A stretch of 64,000 nt of DNA from positions 10,233,962 through 10,297,961 of the forward strand of contig OZ024933.1 of assembly GCA_964017235.1 (NCBI GenBank), given 5' to 3'. The notes beneath the pieces are model-generated. The model had not been told where the DNA came from. It searched no databases and was given only the letters and a program-made list of their open reading frames with translations. The stretch is from Sabellastarte sp. h YS-2021. Its lineage: Eukaryota > Annelida > Polychaeta > Sabellida > Sabellidae. Below are positions 32,301 to 47,300 of the stretch, one piece after another; the stretch's first letter is position 1, and each line of letters opens with the position of its first letter. A program made the translations under genes and the position numbers.

Positions 32301-35300
32301 TGAGGAATCGAGGCGCATTTTCGGGCTCGCTTGCAGCCCTACTTGATAGTAATTTCGGCCTAGTTCAAAAAACAAAATGGCTGCCATATCACATGTTTAA
32401 TGACAGGTTATCCTATTAAAAAGGCTTTATATCTCCCCAAATATTGCTCCAAGAGGTTTGGACTATGAAAACAACTTGTAGGAAGACATGGACAGGGAAT
32501 CTTTTCCAGGTGTTGAATTTGACCTAAGACCCCTGCTTCAAAGTTAAATGAGGTCGTCACACTAAAACATCCTTATTTCTCCCTTATTATTGGTGCTATG
32601 GCTTCAGAATATAAAGACAGACCATCAAAAGTCCTGGCCTTCAAATGTTTTGCCTGAGAAAATTTTTTGCCGTATTTGGAGAAACAAAATGGCTGCCATA
32701 GCCAATTATTTAAAAATCATTAAGATGCTCTAAAACTTGAAATATTGCAGCTAGCTTCATCAAATATGCGCAAAATATATATGACTAGGAAAGTTAGCCT
32801 GATAGTAATTTAGCCTAGTTTCAAAAACAAAATGGCCATCATATCACATGTTAGATGGGATTATCCTATTAAAAGGCCTTATATCTCCCTTATCATTGCT
32901 ACTAGGGGTTCCAAATGTGAAAACAACTTATACCAAGTCAAGGCCTGAGACTATTTTGAAATTGCTGAGTTTTGCCTTTGACCCCTTCTTCAATGTCAAG
33001 TGGGGTCATCTTACTTCAAAGGCCTTAAATCGCCTTTAGTTCTCCAGTTTTACTGATTCTAAGGCGGGAGATAACTGCTGCGGCAGTGGCCTTGTTTTTC
33101 CTGAAGCACTTACAAATCTGAATGGCTTTTAATTAGTGTTTTCCATAATTACAAGATAAAATATGCAGAAACATGTCTGACATCAGTTTTGATTTTTGTG
33201 CTCCTAGGATGATGGATTACATGTAGGAGTTATATATTCTACAGTTAGATACTTTCAGTTTCCAGGTTACAGGACCAAATATATGGAAAATGTTGAAAAA
33301 GGGTCACTAAGTAGGGTCTTTATGGGCCTGAAAGACACCTTTAACCTTTTTGGCATATATAAGGAGAGTAATGTGTTTCCAGGTAAAATTTGAGCCAGAT
33401 GAGTCACATTGTTTGTGACCTGGATGGCATTAATTGGCCTAAAGTCTAATTTTTGACCTTAAGGTGGCCATAACTTCTTTATAACTTGGAGCTTAAGGTA
33501 ACTTTAAAATGGGGTTCCTCTCCTGCCCCAAATACATGTGTGTGCCACGTCTGAATGAAAGTTGTGAAAGTGCTTTTGAGTTATCACACACACGAAATGT
33601 ATGGGGGCAGTGTGACGGACATGAAACCAATATATCAACACCTTTCTTCTGCAGATAAAATTACATATTATGACAAATATCTGTAACTTACTAGCTGGTA
33701 TCTGAAATTATGTAACTTGTTTTTCATTACAATGGCTCTCTGAATGGGCAAATTTAGTTTGTCTTAACTTTTCTTTTGATGTCAGTTTTGAACATACTGT
33801 ATTTGCTCTCTGAAACGTAATGTGACTAAATATTTGAAATAGTTGTTTATAACAATAAAAACCAGACTGCCATTTTAAAAATATGAGCCAAAAATGGATT
33901 TAAATCCATCGAAATACACCTATTATTGGGTTTTAATGGAGAATTTTACCTTGAAAGGACATATTAGACATATTTACTAGCCACAACATAAGACTGTTCA
34001 GGGGCGCTTATGTAAGCATGAGTGCTACAGAGCATGGCACCGGCAAGTCAATATTTTGAACATATCACTGATTAACTTAAATATAAAAGGAAGTAAAGCC
34101 CATTGCACACTAGCGTGGCGCGGCGCGGCTAAATAAAATAGAAATAATGGCAGTAGTTCACTGCTTGTACATATCTGCGTCGCGACGCAGATTTTTCCAT
34201 TTAGAAAATTTTCTATTTTTTTGAAAAACCGCGCGTTTTTTTCTCTGTTTTGCCCAAGTTTTCATATATATTTGGATTTTCCACATATTTAAAATTGTAG
34301 TGTATCACAGAGCTCTACACAAATATATTAGTTGGAAAACAAAATGCAAGCACACAGGCTCATTGTGAAGGGATTAACTACAGGCAGATAGATGACAAAA
34401 TATGGTGTTTGTCCATAGTCACATAAAAGGGTTGAACTGAATGAAGATTGCAATTACCAGTTATTCTAAGGGGCACACTGGACAATAGCCAGTATTATAA
34501 AAGTAACACTGGTCAAAGGCAAGGCCCTTCATTGTGGAGAGATTAAATGTAATTAAGGGTAGGATAGCTGTTGAAATGGGGATTGTGGAAATGTACTGTG
34601 GGGTATTGGATGTTTAATTATATGTGATTATGTTAACTATTCCAGTCAATTTCACTGTACTTTAATAATATTTTATCATTTTACTGAAAACCGCTGGGGA
34701 AAATCGCCCAAATGTGCAAAGTAAAGAAAAATAGCCTACTCAGCATGCAGTAAAAATCGTATCGCGCCGCGCCGCGTATATGTGCATAGGCCTTAATTCT
34801 TACCATAAATGTTTCAATCAGTTATTTGTATCTCTTTATAGCTGTTCTTACCTTTAGCCTTGCATTAATTAATCAATTTGCATATCATACTGCTATACAA
34901 ACAGGAGTTTACAGCAACTGAAATGTCTAAACTAGTCTAATACACAAACTGTTCTGGCATTGCATTTGGGAATAAAACTTGACCTATGCAGAGAACAGAT
35001 GCAAATTTTGGCACTAGTTCAAAAAACAAAATGACCGTCATATCACATGTTTAAAGTTCGTCATGTTTTTGCATAAACCTTATTATCTCATTCATTTATA
35101 AAGATATCTCCACCAAATTTGCAGGGGATGTTTATGGCTATGAAAACCTGTCTCTGCAAAATTTTAGCCTCATTTTGAAAAACAAAATGGCCGCCATAGC
35201 TAAATGTTTGAAAATCATAAAGGTGCTCTAAATCTTGAAATATTCCAGCTAGCTTCATCAAATTTGCACAAAAGCTATATGGCTACAAAAGCTGCTCTGG

Positions 35301-38300
35301 TAGTAATTTTGGCACTAGTTCAAAAAACAAAATGGCCACCATATCACATGTTTAAAGTTTGTCACGTTTTTGCATAAACCTTAATATCTCATTCATTTAT
35401 AAAGATATCTTCACCAAATTTGCAGGGGATGTTTATGGCTATGAAAACCTGTCTCTGCAAAATTTTAGCCTCATTTTGAAAAACAAAATGGGCACCATAG
35501 CTAATTGTTTGAAAATCATAAAGGTGCTCTAAATCTTATAATATTCCAGCTAGCTTCATCAAATTTGCACAAAACTATAAGGCTAGAAAAACTAGCTTGA
35601 TAGTAAGGCTGCAACGATTCTTCGGTTACTCGGAAGCGAAACGATTCAGTTCAATACTCGAGGCAAGAAAAGTGAACCGGATCTTCGAAAACAACTAAAC
35701 ATAGATGTAAAATCTACCACAAAATTCCATTTTTTCTTCAAATATATGAATATGTTTATATATTTTACTAATATAAGGCATTTCCATTTCTATATTTATA
35801 TATTTTAAGTATTTGCAAGCTTTAATTCTTTGTGTAACAACGTTTTATAAGATGGCATTTTATTATAACGTATTTCAAAGACGCCTCAAATCTCGCAATA
35901 TAAAGATGGTTAAAGTTTCTTATATTTTGCAATATAAATGCGTCTTTTCCCCCAAATTCAATAAATTATCAAAATTCCTTCCTGTTGTGTGGTTTGTAAC
36001 CATTTTATAAGGCGTGATATGTCAAAATATGAAGCAGTTTATTTCGTGGGCGATAATCAAGCGATTAACCGAGTCCGAATCGATTCTTCTAAAACGAGGA
36101 ATCGAGGGGCATTTTCGGGCTCGCTTGCAGCCCTACTTGATAGTAATTTCGGCCTAGTTCAAAAAACAAAATGGCCGCCATATCACATGTTTAATGACAG
36201 GTTATCCTATTAAAAAGGCTTTATATCTCCCCAAATATTGCTCCTAGAGGTTTGGACTATGAAAACAACTTGTTGGTGTTGAATTTGACCTAAGACCCCT
36301 GCTTCAAAGTTAAATGAGGTCGTCACACTAAAACATCCTTATTTCTCCCTTATTATTGGTGCTATGGCTTCAGAATATAAAGACAGACCATCAAAAGTCC
36401 TGGCCTTCAAATGTTTTGCCTGAGAAAATTTTTTGCCGTATTTGGAGAAACAAAATGGCTGCCATAGCCAATTATTTAAAAATCATTAAGATGCTCTAAA
36501 ACTTGAAATATTGCAGCTAGCTTCATCAAATATGCGCAAAATATATATGACTAGGAAAGTTAGCCTGATAGTAATTTAGCCTAGTTTCAAAAACAAAATG
36601 GCCATCATATCACATGTTAGATGGGATTATCCTATTAAAAGGCCTTATATCTCCCTTATCATTGCTACTAGGGGTTCCAAATGTGAAAACAACTTATACC
36701 AAGTCAAGGCCTGAGACTATTTTGAAATTGCTGAGTTTTGCCTTTGACCCCTTCTTCAATGTCAAGTGGGGTCATCTTACTTCAAAGGCCTTAAATCGCC
36801 TTTAGTTCTCCAGTTTTACTGATTCTAAGGCGGGAGATAACTGCTGCGGCAGTGGCCTTGTTTTTCCTAAAGCACTTACAAATCTGAATGGCTTTTAATT
36901 AGTGTTTTCCATAATTACAAGATAAAATATGCAGAAACATGTCTGACATCAGTTTTGATTTTTGTGCTCCTAGGATGATGGATTACATGTAGGAGTTATA
37001 TATTCTACAGTTAGAGACTTTCAGTTTCCAGGTTACAGGACCAAATATATGGAAAATGTTGAAAAAGGGTCACTAAGTAGGGTCTTTATGGGCCTGAAAG
37101 ACACCTTTAACCTTTTTGGCATATATAAGGAGAGTAATGTGTTTCCAGGTAAAATTTGAGCCAGATGAGTCACATTGTTTGTGACCTGGATGGCATTAAT
37201 TGGCCTAAAGTCTAATTTTTGACCTTAAGGTGGCCATAACTTCTTTATAACTTGGAGCTTAAGGTAACTTTAAAATGGGGTTCCTCTCCTGCCCCAAATA
37301 CATGTGTGTGCCACGTCTGAATGAAAGTTGTGAAAGTGCTTTTGAGTTATCACACACACGAAATGTATGGGGGCAGTGTGACGGACATGAAACCAATATA
37401 TCAACACCTTTCTTCTGCAGATAAAATTACATATTATGACAAATATCTGTAACTTACTAGCTGGTATCTGAAATTATGTAACTTGTTTTTCATTACAATG
37501 GCTCTCTGAATGGGCAAATTTAGTTTGTCTTAACTTTTCTTTTGATGTCAGTTTTGAACATACTGTATTTGCTCTCTGAAACGTAATGTGACTAAATATT
37601 TGAAATAGTTGTTTATAACAATAAAAACCAGACTGCCATTTTAAAAATATGAGCCAAAAATGGATTTAAATCCATCGAAATACACCTATTATTGGGTTTT
37701 AATGGAGAATTTTACCTTGAAAGGACATATTAGACATATTTACTAGCCACAACATAAGACTGTTCAGGGGCGCTTATGTAAGCATGAGTGCTACAGAGCA
37801 TGGCACCGGCAAGTCAATATTTTGAACATATCACTGATTAACTTAAATATAAAAGGAAGTAAAGCCCATTGCACACTAGCGTGGCGCGGCGCGGCTAAAT
37901 AAAATAGAAATAATGGCAGTAGTTCACTGCTTGTACATATGTGCGTCGCGACGCAGATTTTTCCATTTAGAAAATTTTCTATTTTTTTGAAAAACCGCGC
38001 GTTTTTTTCTCTGTTTTGCCCAAGTTTTCATATATATTTGGATTTTCCACATATTTAAAATTGTAGTGTATCACAGAGCTCTACACAAATATATTAGTTG
38101 GAAAACAAAATGCAAGCACACAGGCTCATTGTGAAGGGATTAACTACAGGCAGATAGATGACAAAATATGGTGTTTGTCGATAGTCACATAAAAGGGTTG
38201 AACTGAATGAAGATTGCAATTACCAGTTATTCTAAGGGGCACACTGGACAATAGCCAGTATTATAAAAGTAACACTGGTCAAAGGCAAGGCCCTTCATTG

Positions 38301-41300
38301 TGGAGAGATTAAATGTAATTAAGGGTAGGATAGCTGTTGAAATGGGGATTGTGGAAATGTACTGTGGGGTATTGGATGTTTAATTATATGTGATTATGTT
38401 AACTATTCCAGTCAATTTCACTGTACTTTAATAATATTTTATCATTTTACTGAAAACCGCTAGGGAAAATCGCCCAAATGTGCAAAGTAAAGAAAAATAG
38501 CCTACCCAGCATGCAGTAAAAATCGTATCGCGCCACGCCGCGTATATGTGCATAGGCCTTAATTCTTACCATAAATGTTTCAATCAGTTATTTGTATCTC
38601 TTTATAGCTGTTCTTACCTTTAGCCTTGCATTAATTAATCAATTTGCATATCATACTCCTATACAAACAGGAGTTTACAGCAACTGAAATGTCTAAACTA
38701 GTCTAATACACAAACTGTTCTGGCATTGCATTTGGGAATAAAACTTGACCTATGCAGAGAACAGATGCAAATTTTGGCACTAGTTCAAAAAACAAAATGA
38801 CCGTCATATCACATGTTTAAAGTTCGTCATGTTTTTGCATAAACCTTATTATCTCATTCATTTATAAAGATATCTCCACCAAATTTGCAGGGGATGTTTA
38901 TGGCTATGAAAACCTGTCTCTGCAAAATTTTAGCCTCATTTTGAAAAACAAAATGGCCGCCATAGCTAAATGTTTGAAAATCATAAAGGTGCTCTAAATC
39001 TTGAAATATTCCAGCTAGCTTCATCAAATTTGCACAAAAGCTATATGGCTACAAAAGCTGCTCTGGTAGTAATTTTGGCACTAGTTCAAAAAACAAAATG
39101 GCCACCATATCACATGTTTAAAGTTTGTCACGTTTTTGCATAAACCTTAATATCTCATTCATTTATAAAGATATCTTCACCAAATTTGCAGGGGATGTTT
39201 ATGGCTATGAAAACCTGTCTCTGCAAAATTTTAGCCTCATTTTGAAAAACAAAATGGGCACCATAGCTAATTGTTTGAAAATCATAAAGGTGCTCTAAAT
39301 CTTATAATATTCCAGCTAGCTTCATCAAATTTGCACAAAACTATAAGGCTAGAAAAACTAGCTTGATAGTAAGGCTGCAACGATTCTTCGGTTACTCGGA
39401 AGCGAAACGATTCAGTTCAATACTCGAGGCAAGAAAAGTGAACCGGATCTTCGAAAACAACTAAACATAGATGTAAAATCTACCACAAAATTCCATTTTT
39501 TCTTCAAATATATGAATATGTTTATATATTTTACTAATATAAGGCATTTCCATTTCTATATTTATATATTTTAAGTATTTGCAAGCTTTAATTCTTTGTG
39601 TAACAACGTTTTATAAGATGGCATTTTATTATAACGTATTTCAAAGACGCCTCAAATCTCGCAATATAAAGATGGTTAAAGTTTCTTATATTTTGCAATA
39701 TAAATGCGTCTTTTCCCCCAAATTCAATAAATTATCAAAATTCCTTCCTGTTGTGTGGTTTGTAACCATTTTATAAGGCGTGATATGTCAAAATATGAAG
39801 CAGTTTATTTCGTGGGCGATAATCAAGCGATTAACCGAGTCCGAATCGATTCTTCTAAAACGAGGAATCGAGGGGCATTTTCGGGCTCGCTTGCAGCCCT
39901 ACTTGATAGTAATTTCGGCCTAGTTCAAAAAACAAAATGGCCGCCATATCACATGTTTAATGACAGGTTATCCTATTAAAAAGGCTTTATATCTCCCCAA
40001 ATATTGCTCCTAGAGGTTTGGACTATGAAAACAACTTGTTGGTGTTGAATTTGACCTAAGACCCCTGCTTCAAAGTTAAATGAGGTCGTCACACTAAAAC
40101 ATCCTTATTTCTCCCTTATTATTGGTGCTATGGCTTCAGAATATAAAGACAGACCATCAAAAGTCCTGGCCTTCAAATGTTTTGCCTGAGAAAATTTTTT
40201 GCCGTATTTGGAGAAACAAAATGGCTGCCATAGCCAATTATTTAAAAATCATTAAGATGCTCTAAAACTTGAAATATTGCAGCTAGCTTCATCAAATATG
40301 CGCAAAATATATATGACTAGGAAAGTTAGCCTGATAGTAATTTAGCCTAGTTTCAAAAACAAAATGGCCATCATATCACATGTTAGATGGGATTATCCTA
40401 TTAAAAGGCCTTATATCTCCCTTATCATTGCTACTAGGGGTTCCAAATGTGAAAACAACTTATACCAAGTCAAGGCCTGAGACTATTTTGAAATTGCTGA
40501 GTTTTGCCTTTGACCCCTTCTTCAATGTCAAGTGGGGTCATCTTAGTTCAAAGGCCTTAAATCGCCTTTAGTTCTTCAGTTTTACTGATTCTAAGGCGGG
40601 AGATAACTGCTGCGGCAGTGGCCTTGTTTTTCCTAAAGCACTTACAAATCTGAATGGCTTTTAATTAGTGTTTTCCATAATTACAAGATAAAATATGCAG
40701 AAACATGTCTGACATCAGTTTTGATTTTTGTGCTCCTAGGATGATGGATTACATGTAGGAGTTATATATTCTACAGTTAGAGACTTTCAGTTTCCAGGTT
40801 ACAGGACCAAATATATGGAAAATGTTGAAAAAGGGTCACTAAGTAGGGTCTTTATGGGCCTGAAAGACACCTTTAACCTTTTTGGCATATATAAGGAGAG
40901 TAATGTGTTTCCAGGTAAAATTTGAGCCAGATGAGTCACATTGTTTGTGACCTGGATGGCATTAATTGGCCTAAAGTCTAATTTTTGACCTTAAGGTGGC
41001 CATAACTTCTTTATAACTTGGAGCTTAAGGTAACTTTAAAATGGGGTTCCTCTCCTGCCCCAAATACATGTGTGTGCCACGTCTGAATGAAAGTTGTGAA
41101 AGTGCTTTTGAGTTATCACACACACGAAATGTATGGGGGCAGTGTGACGGACATGAAACCAATATATCAACACCTTTCTTCTGCAGATAAAATTACATAT
41201 TATGACAAATATCTGTAACTTACTAGCTGGTATCTGAAATTATGTAACTTGTTTTTCATTACAATGGCTCTCTGAATGGGCAAATTTAGTTTGTCTTAAC

Positions 41301-44300
41301 TTTTCTTTTGATGTCAGTTTTGAACATACTGTATTTGCTCTCTGAAACGTAATGTGACTAAATATTTGAAATAGTTGTTTATAACAATAAAAACCAGACT
41401 GCCATTTTAAAAATATGAGCCAAAAATGGATTTAAATCCATCGAAATACACCTATTATTGGGTTTTAATGGAGAATTTTACCTTGAAAGGACATATTAGA
41501 CATATTTACTAGCCACAACATAAGACTGTTCAGGGGCGCTTATGTAAGCATGAGTGCTACAGAGCATGGCACCGGCAAGTCAATATTTTGAACATATCAC
41601 TGATTAACTTAAATATAAAAGGAAGTAAAGCCCATTGCACACTAGCGTGGCGCGGCGCGGCTAAATAAAATAGAAATAATGGCAGTAGTTCACTGCTTGT
41701 ACATATGTGCGTCGCGACGCAGATTTTTCCATTTAGAAAATTTTCTATTTTTTTGAAAAACCGCGCGTTTTTTTCTCTGTTTTGCCCAAGTTTTCATATA
41801 TATTTGGATTTTCCACATATTTAAAATTGTAGTGTATCACAGAGCTCTACACAAATATATTAGTTGGAAAACAAAATGCAAGCACACAGGCTCATTGTGA
41901 AGGGATTAACTACAGGCAGATAGATGACAAAATATGGTGTTTGTCCATAGTCACATAAAAGGGTTGAACTGAATGAAGATTGCAATTACCAGTTATTCTA
42001 AGGGGCACACTGGACAATAGCCAGTATTATAAAAGTAACACTGGTCAAAGGCAAGGCCCTTCATTGTGGAGAGATTAAATGTAATTAAGGGTAGGATAGC
42101 TGTTGAAATGGGGATTGTGGAAATGTACTGTGGGGTATTGGATGTTTAATTATATGTGATTATGTTAACTATTCCAGTCAATTTCACTGTACTTTAATAA
42201 TATTTTATCATTTTACTGAAAACCGCTAGGGAAAATCGCCCAAATGTGCAAAGTAAAGAAAAATAGCCTACCCAGCATGCAGTAAAAATCGTATCGCGCC
42301 ACGCCGCGTATATGTGCATAGGCCTTAATTCTTACCATAAATGTTTCAATCAGTTATTTGTATCTCTTTATAGCTGTTCTTACCTTTAGCCTTGCATTAA
42401 TTAATCAATTTGCATATCATACTCCTATACAAACAGGAGTTTACAGCAACTGAAATGTCTAAACTAGTCTAATACACAAACTGTTCTGGCATTGCATTTG
42501 GGAATAAAACTTGACCTATGCAGAGAACAGATGCAAATTTTGGCACTAGTTCAAAAAACAAAATGACCGTCATATCACATGTTTAAAGTTTGTCATGTTT
42601 TTGCATAAACCTTATTATCTCATTCATTTATAAAGATATCTCCACCAAATTTGCAGGGGATGTTTATGGCTATGAAAACCTGTCTCTGCAAAATTTTAGC
42701 CTCATTTTGAAAAACAAAATGGCCGCCATAGCTAAATGTTTGAAAATCATAAAGGTGCTCTAAATCTTGAAATATTCCAGCTAGCTTCATCAAATTTGCA
42801 CAAAAGCTATATGGCTACAAAAGCTGCTCTGGTAGTAATTTTGGCACTAGTTCAAAAAACAAAATGGCCACCATATCACATGTTTAAAGTTTGTCACGTT
42901 TTTGCATAAACCTTAATATCTCATTCATTTATAAAGATATCTTCACCAAATTTGCAGGGGATGTTTATGGCTATGAAAACCTGTCTCTGCAAAATTTTAG
43001 CCTCATTTTGAAAAACAAAATGGGCACCATAGCTAATTGTTTGAAAATCATAAAGGTGCTCTAAATCTTATAATATTCCAGCTAGCTTCATCAAATTTGC
43101 ACAAAACTATAAGGCTAGAAAAACTAGCTTGATAGTAAGGCTGCAACGATTCTTCGGTTACTCGGAAGCGAAACGATTCAGTTCAATACTCGAGGCAAGA
43201 AAAGTGAACCGGATCTTCGAAAACAACTAAACATAGATGTAAAATCTACCACAAAATTCCATTTTTTCTTCAAATATATGAATATGTTTATATATTTTAC
43301 TAATATAAGGCATTTCCATTTCTATATTTATATATTTTAAGTATTTGCAAGCTTTAATTCTTTGTGTAACAACGTTTTATAAGATGGCATTTTATTATAA
43401 CGTATTTCAAAGACGCCTCAAATCTCGCAATATAAAGATGGTTAAAGTTTCTTATATTTTGCAATATAAATGCGTCTTTTCCCCCAAATTCAATAAATTA
43501 TCAAAATTCCTTCCTGTTGTGTGGTTTGTAACCATTTTATAAGGCGTGATATGTCAAAATATGAAGCAGTTTATTTCGTGGGCGATAATCAAGCGATTAA
43601 CCGAGTCCGAATCGATTCTTCTAAAACGAGGAATCGAGGGGCATTTTCGGGCTCGCTTGCAGCCCTACTTGATAGTAATTTCGGCCTAGTTCAAAAAACA
43701 AAATGGCCGCCATATCACATGTTTAATGACAGGTTATCCTATTAAAAAGGCTTTATATCTCCCCAAATATTGCTCCTAGAGGTTTGGACTATGAAAACAA
43801 CTTGTTGGTGTTGAATTTGACCTAAGACCCCTGCTTCAAAGTTAAATGAGGTCGTCACACTAAAACATCCTTATTTCTCCCTTATTATTGGTGCTATGGC
43901 TTCAGAATATAAAGACAGACCATCAAAAGTCCTGGCCTTCAAATGTTTTGCCTGAGAAAATTTTTTGCCGTATTTGGAGAAACAAAATGGCTGCCATAGC
44001 CAATTATTTAAAAATCATTAAGATGCTCTAAAACTTGAAATATTGCAGCTAGCTTCATCAAATATGCGCAAAATATATATGACTAGGAAAGTTAGCCTGA
44101 TAGTAATTTAGCCTAGTTTCAAAAACAAAATGGCCATCATATCACATGTTAGATGGGATTATCCTATTAAAAGGCCTTATATCTCCCTTATCATTGCTAC
44201 TAGGGGTTCCAAATGTGAAAACAACTTATACCAAGTCAAGGCCTGAGACTATTTTGAAATTGCTGAGTTTTGCCTTTGACCCCTTCTTCAATGTCAAGTG

Positions 44301-47300
44301 GGGTCATCTTACTTCAAAGGCCTTAAATCGCCTTTAGTTCTCCAGTTTTACTGATTCTAAGGCGGGAGATAACTGCTGCGGCAGTGGCCTTGTTTTTCCT
44401 AAAGCACTTACAAATCTGAATGGCTTTTAATTAGTGTTTTCCATAATTACAAGATAAAATATGCAGAAACATGTCTGACATCAGTTTTGATTTTTGTGCT
44501 CCTAGGATGATGGATTACATGTAGGAGTTATATATTCTACAGTTAGAGACTTTCAGTTTCCAGGTTACAGGACCAAATATATGGAAAATGTTGAAAAAGG
44601 GTCACTAAGTAGGGTCTTTATGGGCCTGAAAGACACCTTTAACCTTTTTGGCATATATAAGGAGAGTAATGTGTTTCCAGGTAAAATTTGAGCCAGATGA
44701 GTCACATTGTTTGTGACCTGGATGGCATTAATTGGCCTAAAGTCTAATTTTTGACCTTAAGGTGGCCATAACTTCTTTATAACTTGGAGCTTAAGGTAAC
44801 TTTAAAATGGGGTTCCTCTCCTGCCCCAAATACATGTGTGTGCCACGTCTGAATGAAAGTTGTGAAAGTGCTTTTGAGTTATCACACACACGAAATGTAT
44901 GGGGGCAGTGTGACGGACATGAAACCAATATATCAACACCTTTCTTCTGCAGATAAAATTACATATTATGACAAATATCTGTAACTTACTAGCTGGTATC
45001 TGAAATTATGTAACTTGTTTTTCATTACAATGGCTCTCTGAATGGGCAAATTTAGTTTGTCTTAACTTTTCTTTTGATGTCAGTTTTGAACATACTGTAT
45101 TTGCTCTCTGAAACGTAATGTGACTAAATATTTGAAATAGTTGTTTATAACAATAAAAACCAGACTGCCATTTTAAAAATATGAGCCAAAAATGGATTTA
45201 AATCCATCGAAATACACCTATTATTGGGTTTTAATGGAGAATTTTACCTTGAAAGGACATATTAGACATATTTACTAGCCACAACATAAGACTGTTCAGG
45301 GGCGCTTATGTAAGCATGAGTGCTACAGAGCATGGCACCGGCAAGTCAATATTTTGAACATATCACTGATTAACTTAAATATAAAAGGAAGTAAAGCCCA
45401 TTGCACACTAGCGTGGCGCGGCGCGGCTAAATAAAATAGAAATAATGGCAGTAGTTCACTGCTTGTACATATGTGCGTCGCGACGCAGATTTTTCCATTT
45501 AGAAAATTTTCTATTTTTTTGAAAAACCGCGCGTTTTTTTCTCTGTTTTGCCCAAGTTTTCATATATATTTGGATTTTCCACATATTTAAAATTGTAGTG
45601 TATCACAGAGCTCTACACAAATATATTAGTTGGAAAACAAAATGCAAGCACACAGGCTCATTGTGAAGGGATTAACTACAGGCAGATAGATGACAAAATA
45701 TGGTGTTTGTCGATAGTCACATAAAAGGGTTGAACTGAATGAAGATTGCAATTACCAGTTATTCTAAGGGGCACACTGGACAATAGCCAGTATTATAAAA
45801 GTAACACTGGTCAAAGGCAAGGCCCTTCATTGTGGAGAGATTAAATGTAATTAAGGGTAGGATAGCTGTTGAAATGGGGATTGTGGAAATGTACTGTGGG
45901 GTATTGGATGTTTAATTATATGTGATTATGTTAACTATTCCAGTCAATTTCACTGTACTTTAATAATATTTTATCATTTTACTGAAAACCGCTAGGGAAA
46001 ATCGCCCAAATGTGCAAAGTAAAGAAAAATAGCCTACCCAGCATGCAGTAAAAATCGTATCGCGCCACGCCGCGTATATGTGCATAGGCCTTAATTCTTA
46101 CCATAAATGTTTCAATCAGTTATTTGTATCTCTTTATAGCTGTTCTTACCTTTAGCCTTGCATTAATTAATCAATTTGCATATCATACTCCTATACAAAC
46201 AGGAGTTTACAGCAACTGAAATGTCTAAACTAGTCTAATACACAAACTGTTCTGGCATTGCATTTGGGAATAAAACTTGACCTATGCAGAGAACAGATGC
46301 AAATTTTGGCACTAGTTCAAAAAACAAAATGACCGTCATATCACATGTTTAAAGTTCGTCATGTTTTTGCATAAACCTTATTATCTCATTCATTTATAAA
46401 GATATCTCCACCAAATTTGCAGGGGATGTTTATGGCTATGAAAACCTGTCTCTGCAAAATTTTAGCCTCATTTTGAAAAACAAAATGGCCGCCATAGCTA
46501 AATGTTTGAAAATCATAAAGGTGCTCTAAATCTTGAAATATTCCAGCTAGCTTCATCAAATTTGCACAAAAGCTATATGGCTACAAAAGCTGCTCTGGTA
46601 GTAATTTTGGCACTAGTTCAAAAAACAAAATGGCCACCATATCACATGTTTAAAGTTTGTCACGTTTTTGCATAAACCTTAATATCTCATTCATTTATAA
46701 AGATATCTTCACCAAATTTGCAGGGGATGTTTATGGCTATGAAAACCTGTCTCTGCAAAATTTTAGCCTCATTTTGAAAAACAAAATGGGCACCATAGCT
46801 AATTGTTTGAAAATCATAAAGGTGCTCTAAATCTTATAATATTCCAGCTAGCTTCATCAAATTTGCACAAAACTATAAGGCTAGAAAAACTAGCTTGATA
46901 GTAAGGCTGCAACGATTCTTCAGTTACTCGGAAGCGAAACGATTCAGTTCAATACTCGAGGCAAGAAAAGTGAACCGGATCTTCGAAAACAACTAAACAT
47001 AGATGTAAAATCTACCACAAAATTCCATTTTTTCTTCAAATATATGAATATGTTTATATATTTTACTAATATAAGGCATTTCCATTTCTATATTTATATA
47101 TTTTAAGTATTTGCAAGCTTTAATTCTTTGTGTAACAACGTTTTATAAGATGGCATTTTATTATAACGTATTTCAAAGACGCCTCAAATCTCGCAATATA
47201 AAGATGGTTAAAGTTTCTTATATTTTGCAATATAAATGCGTCTTTTCCCCCAAATTCAATAAATTATCAAAATTCCTTCCTGTTGTGTGGTTTGTAACCA

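Larger units (their letters stand above)
31214..35007. repeat. Array copy 1 (left edge)
   Basis: 3794 bp. It has the 28-bp segment (AGGAAGACATGGACAGGGAA and on) near 32475 shared only with copy 6, and CCGCTGGGGA and CGCGCCGCGCCGCG variants that differ from copies 2-5. Its left flank continues smoothly into the parental 302-bp unit, so this edge is the ancestral junction. Confidence 0.95.
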
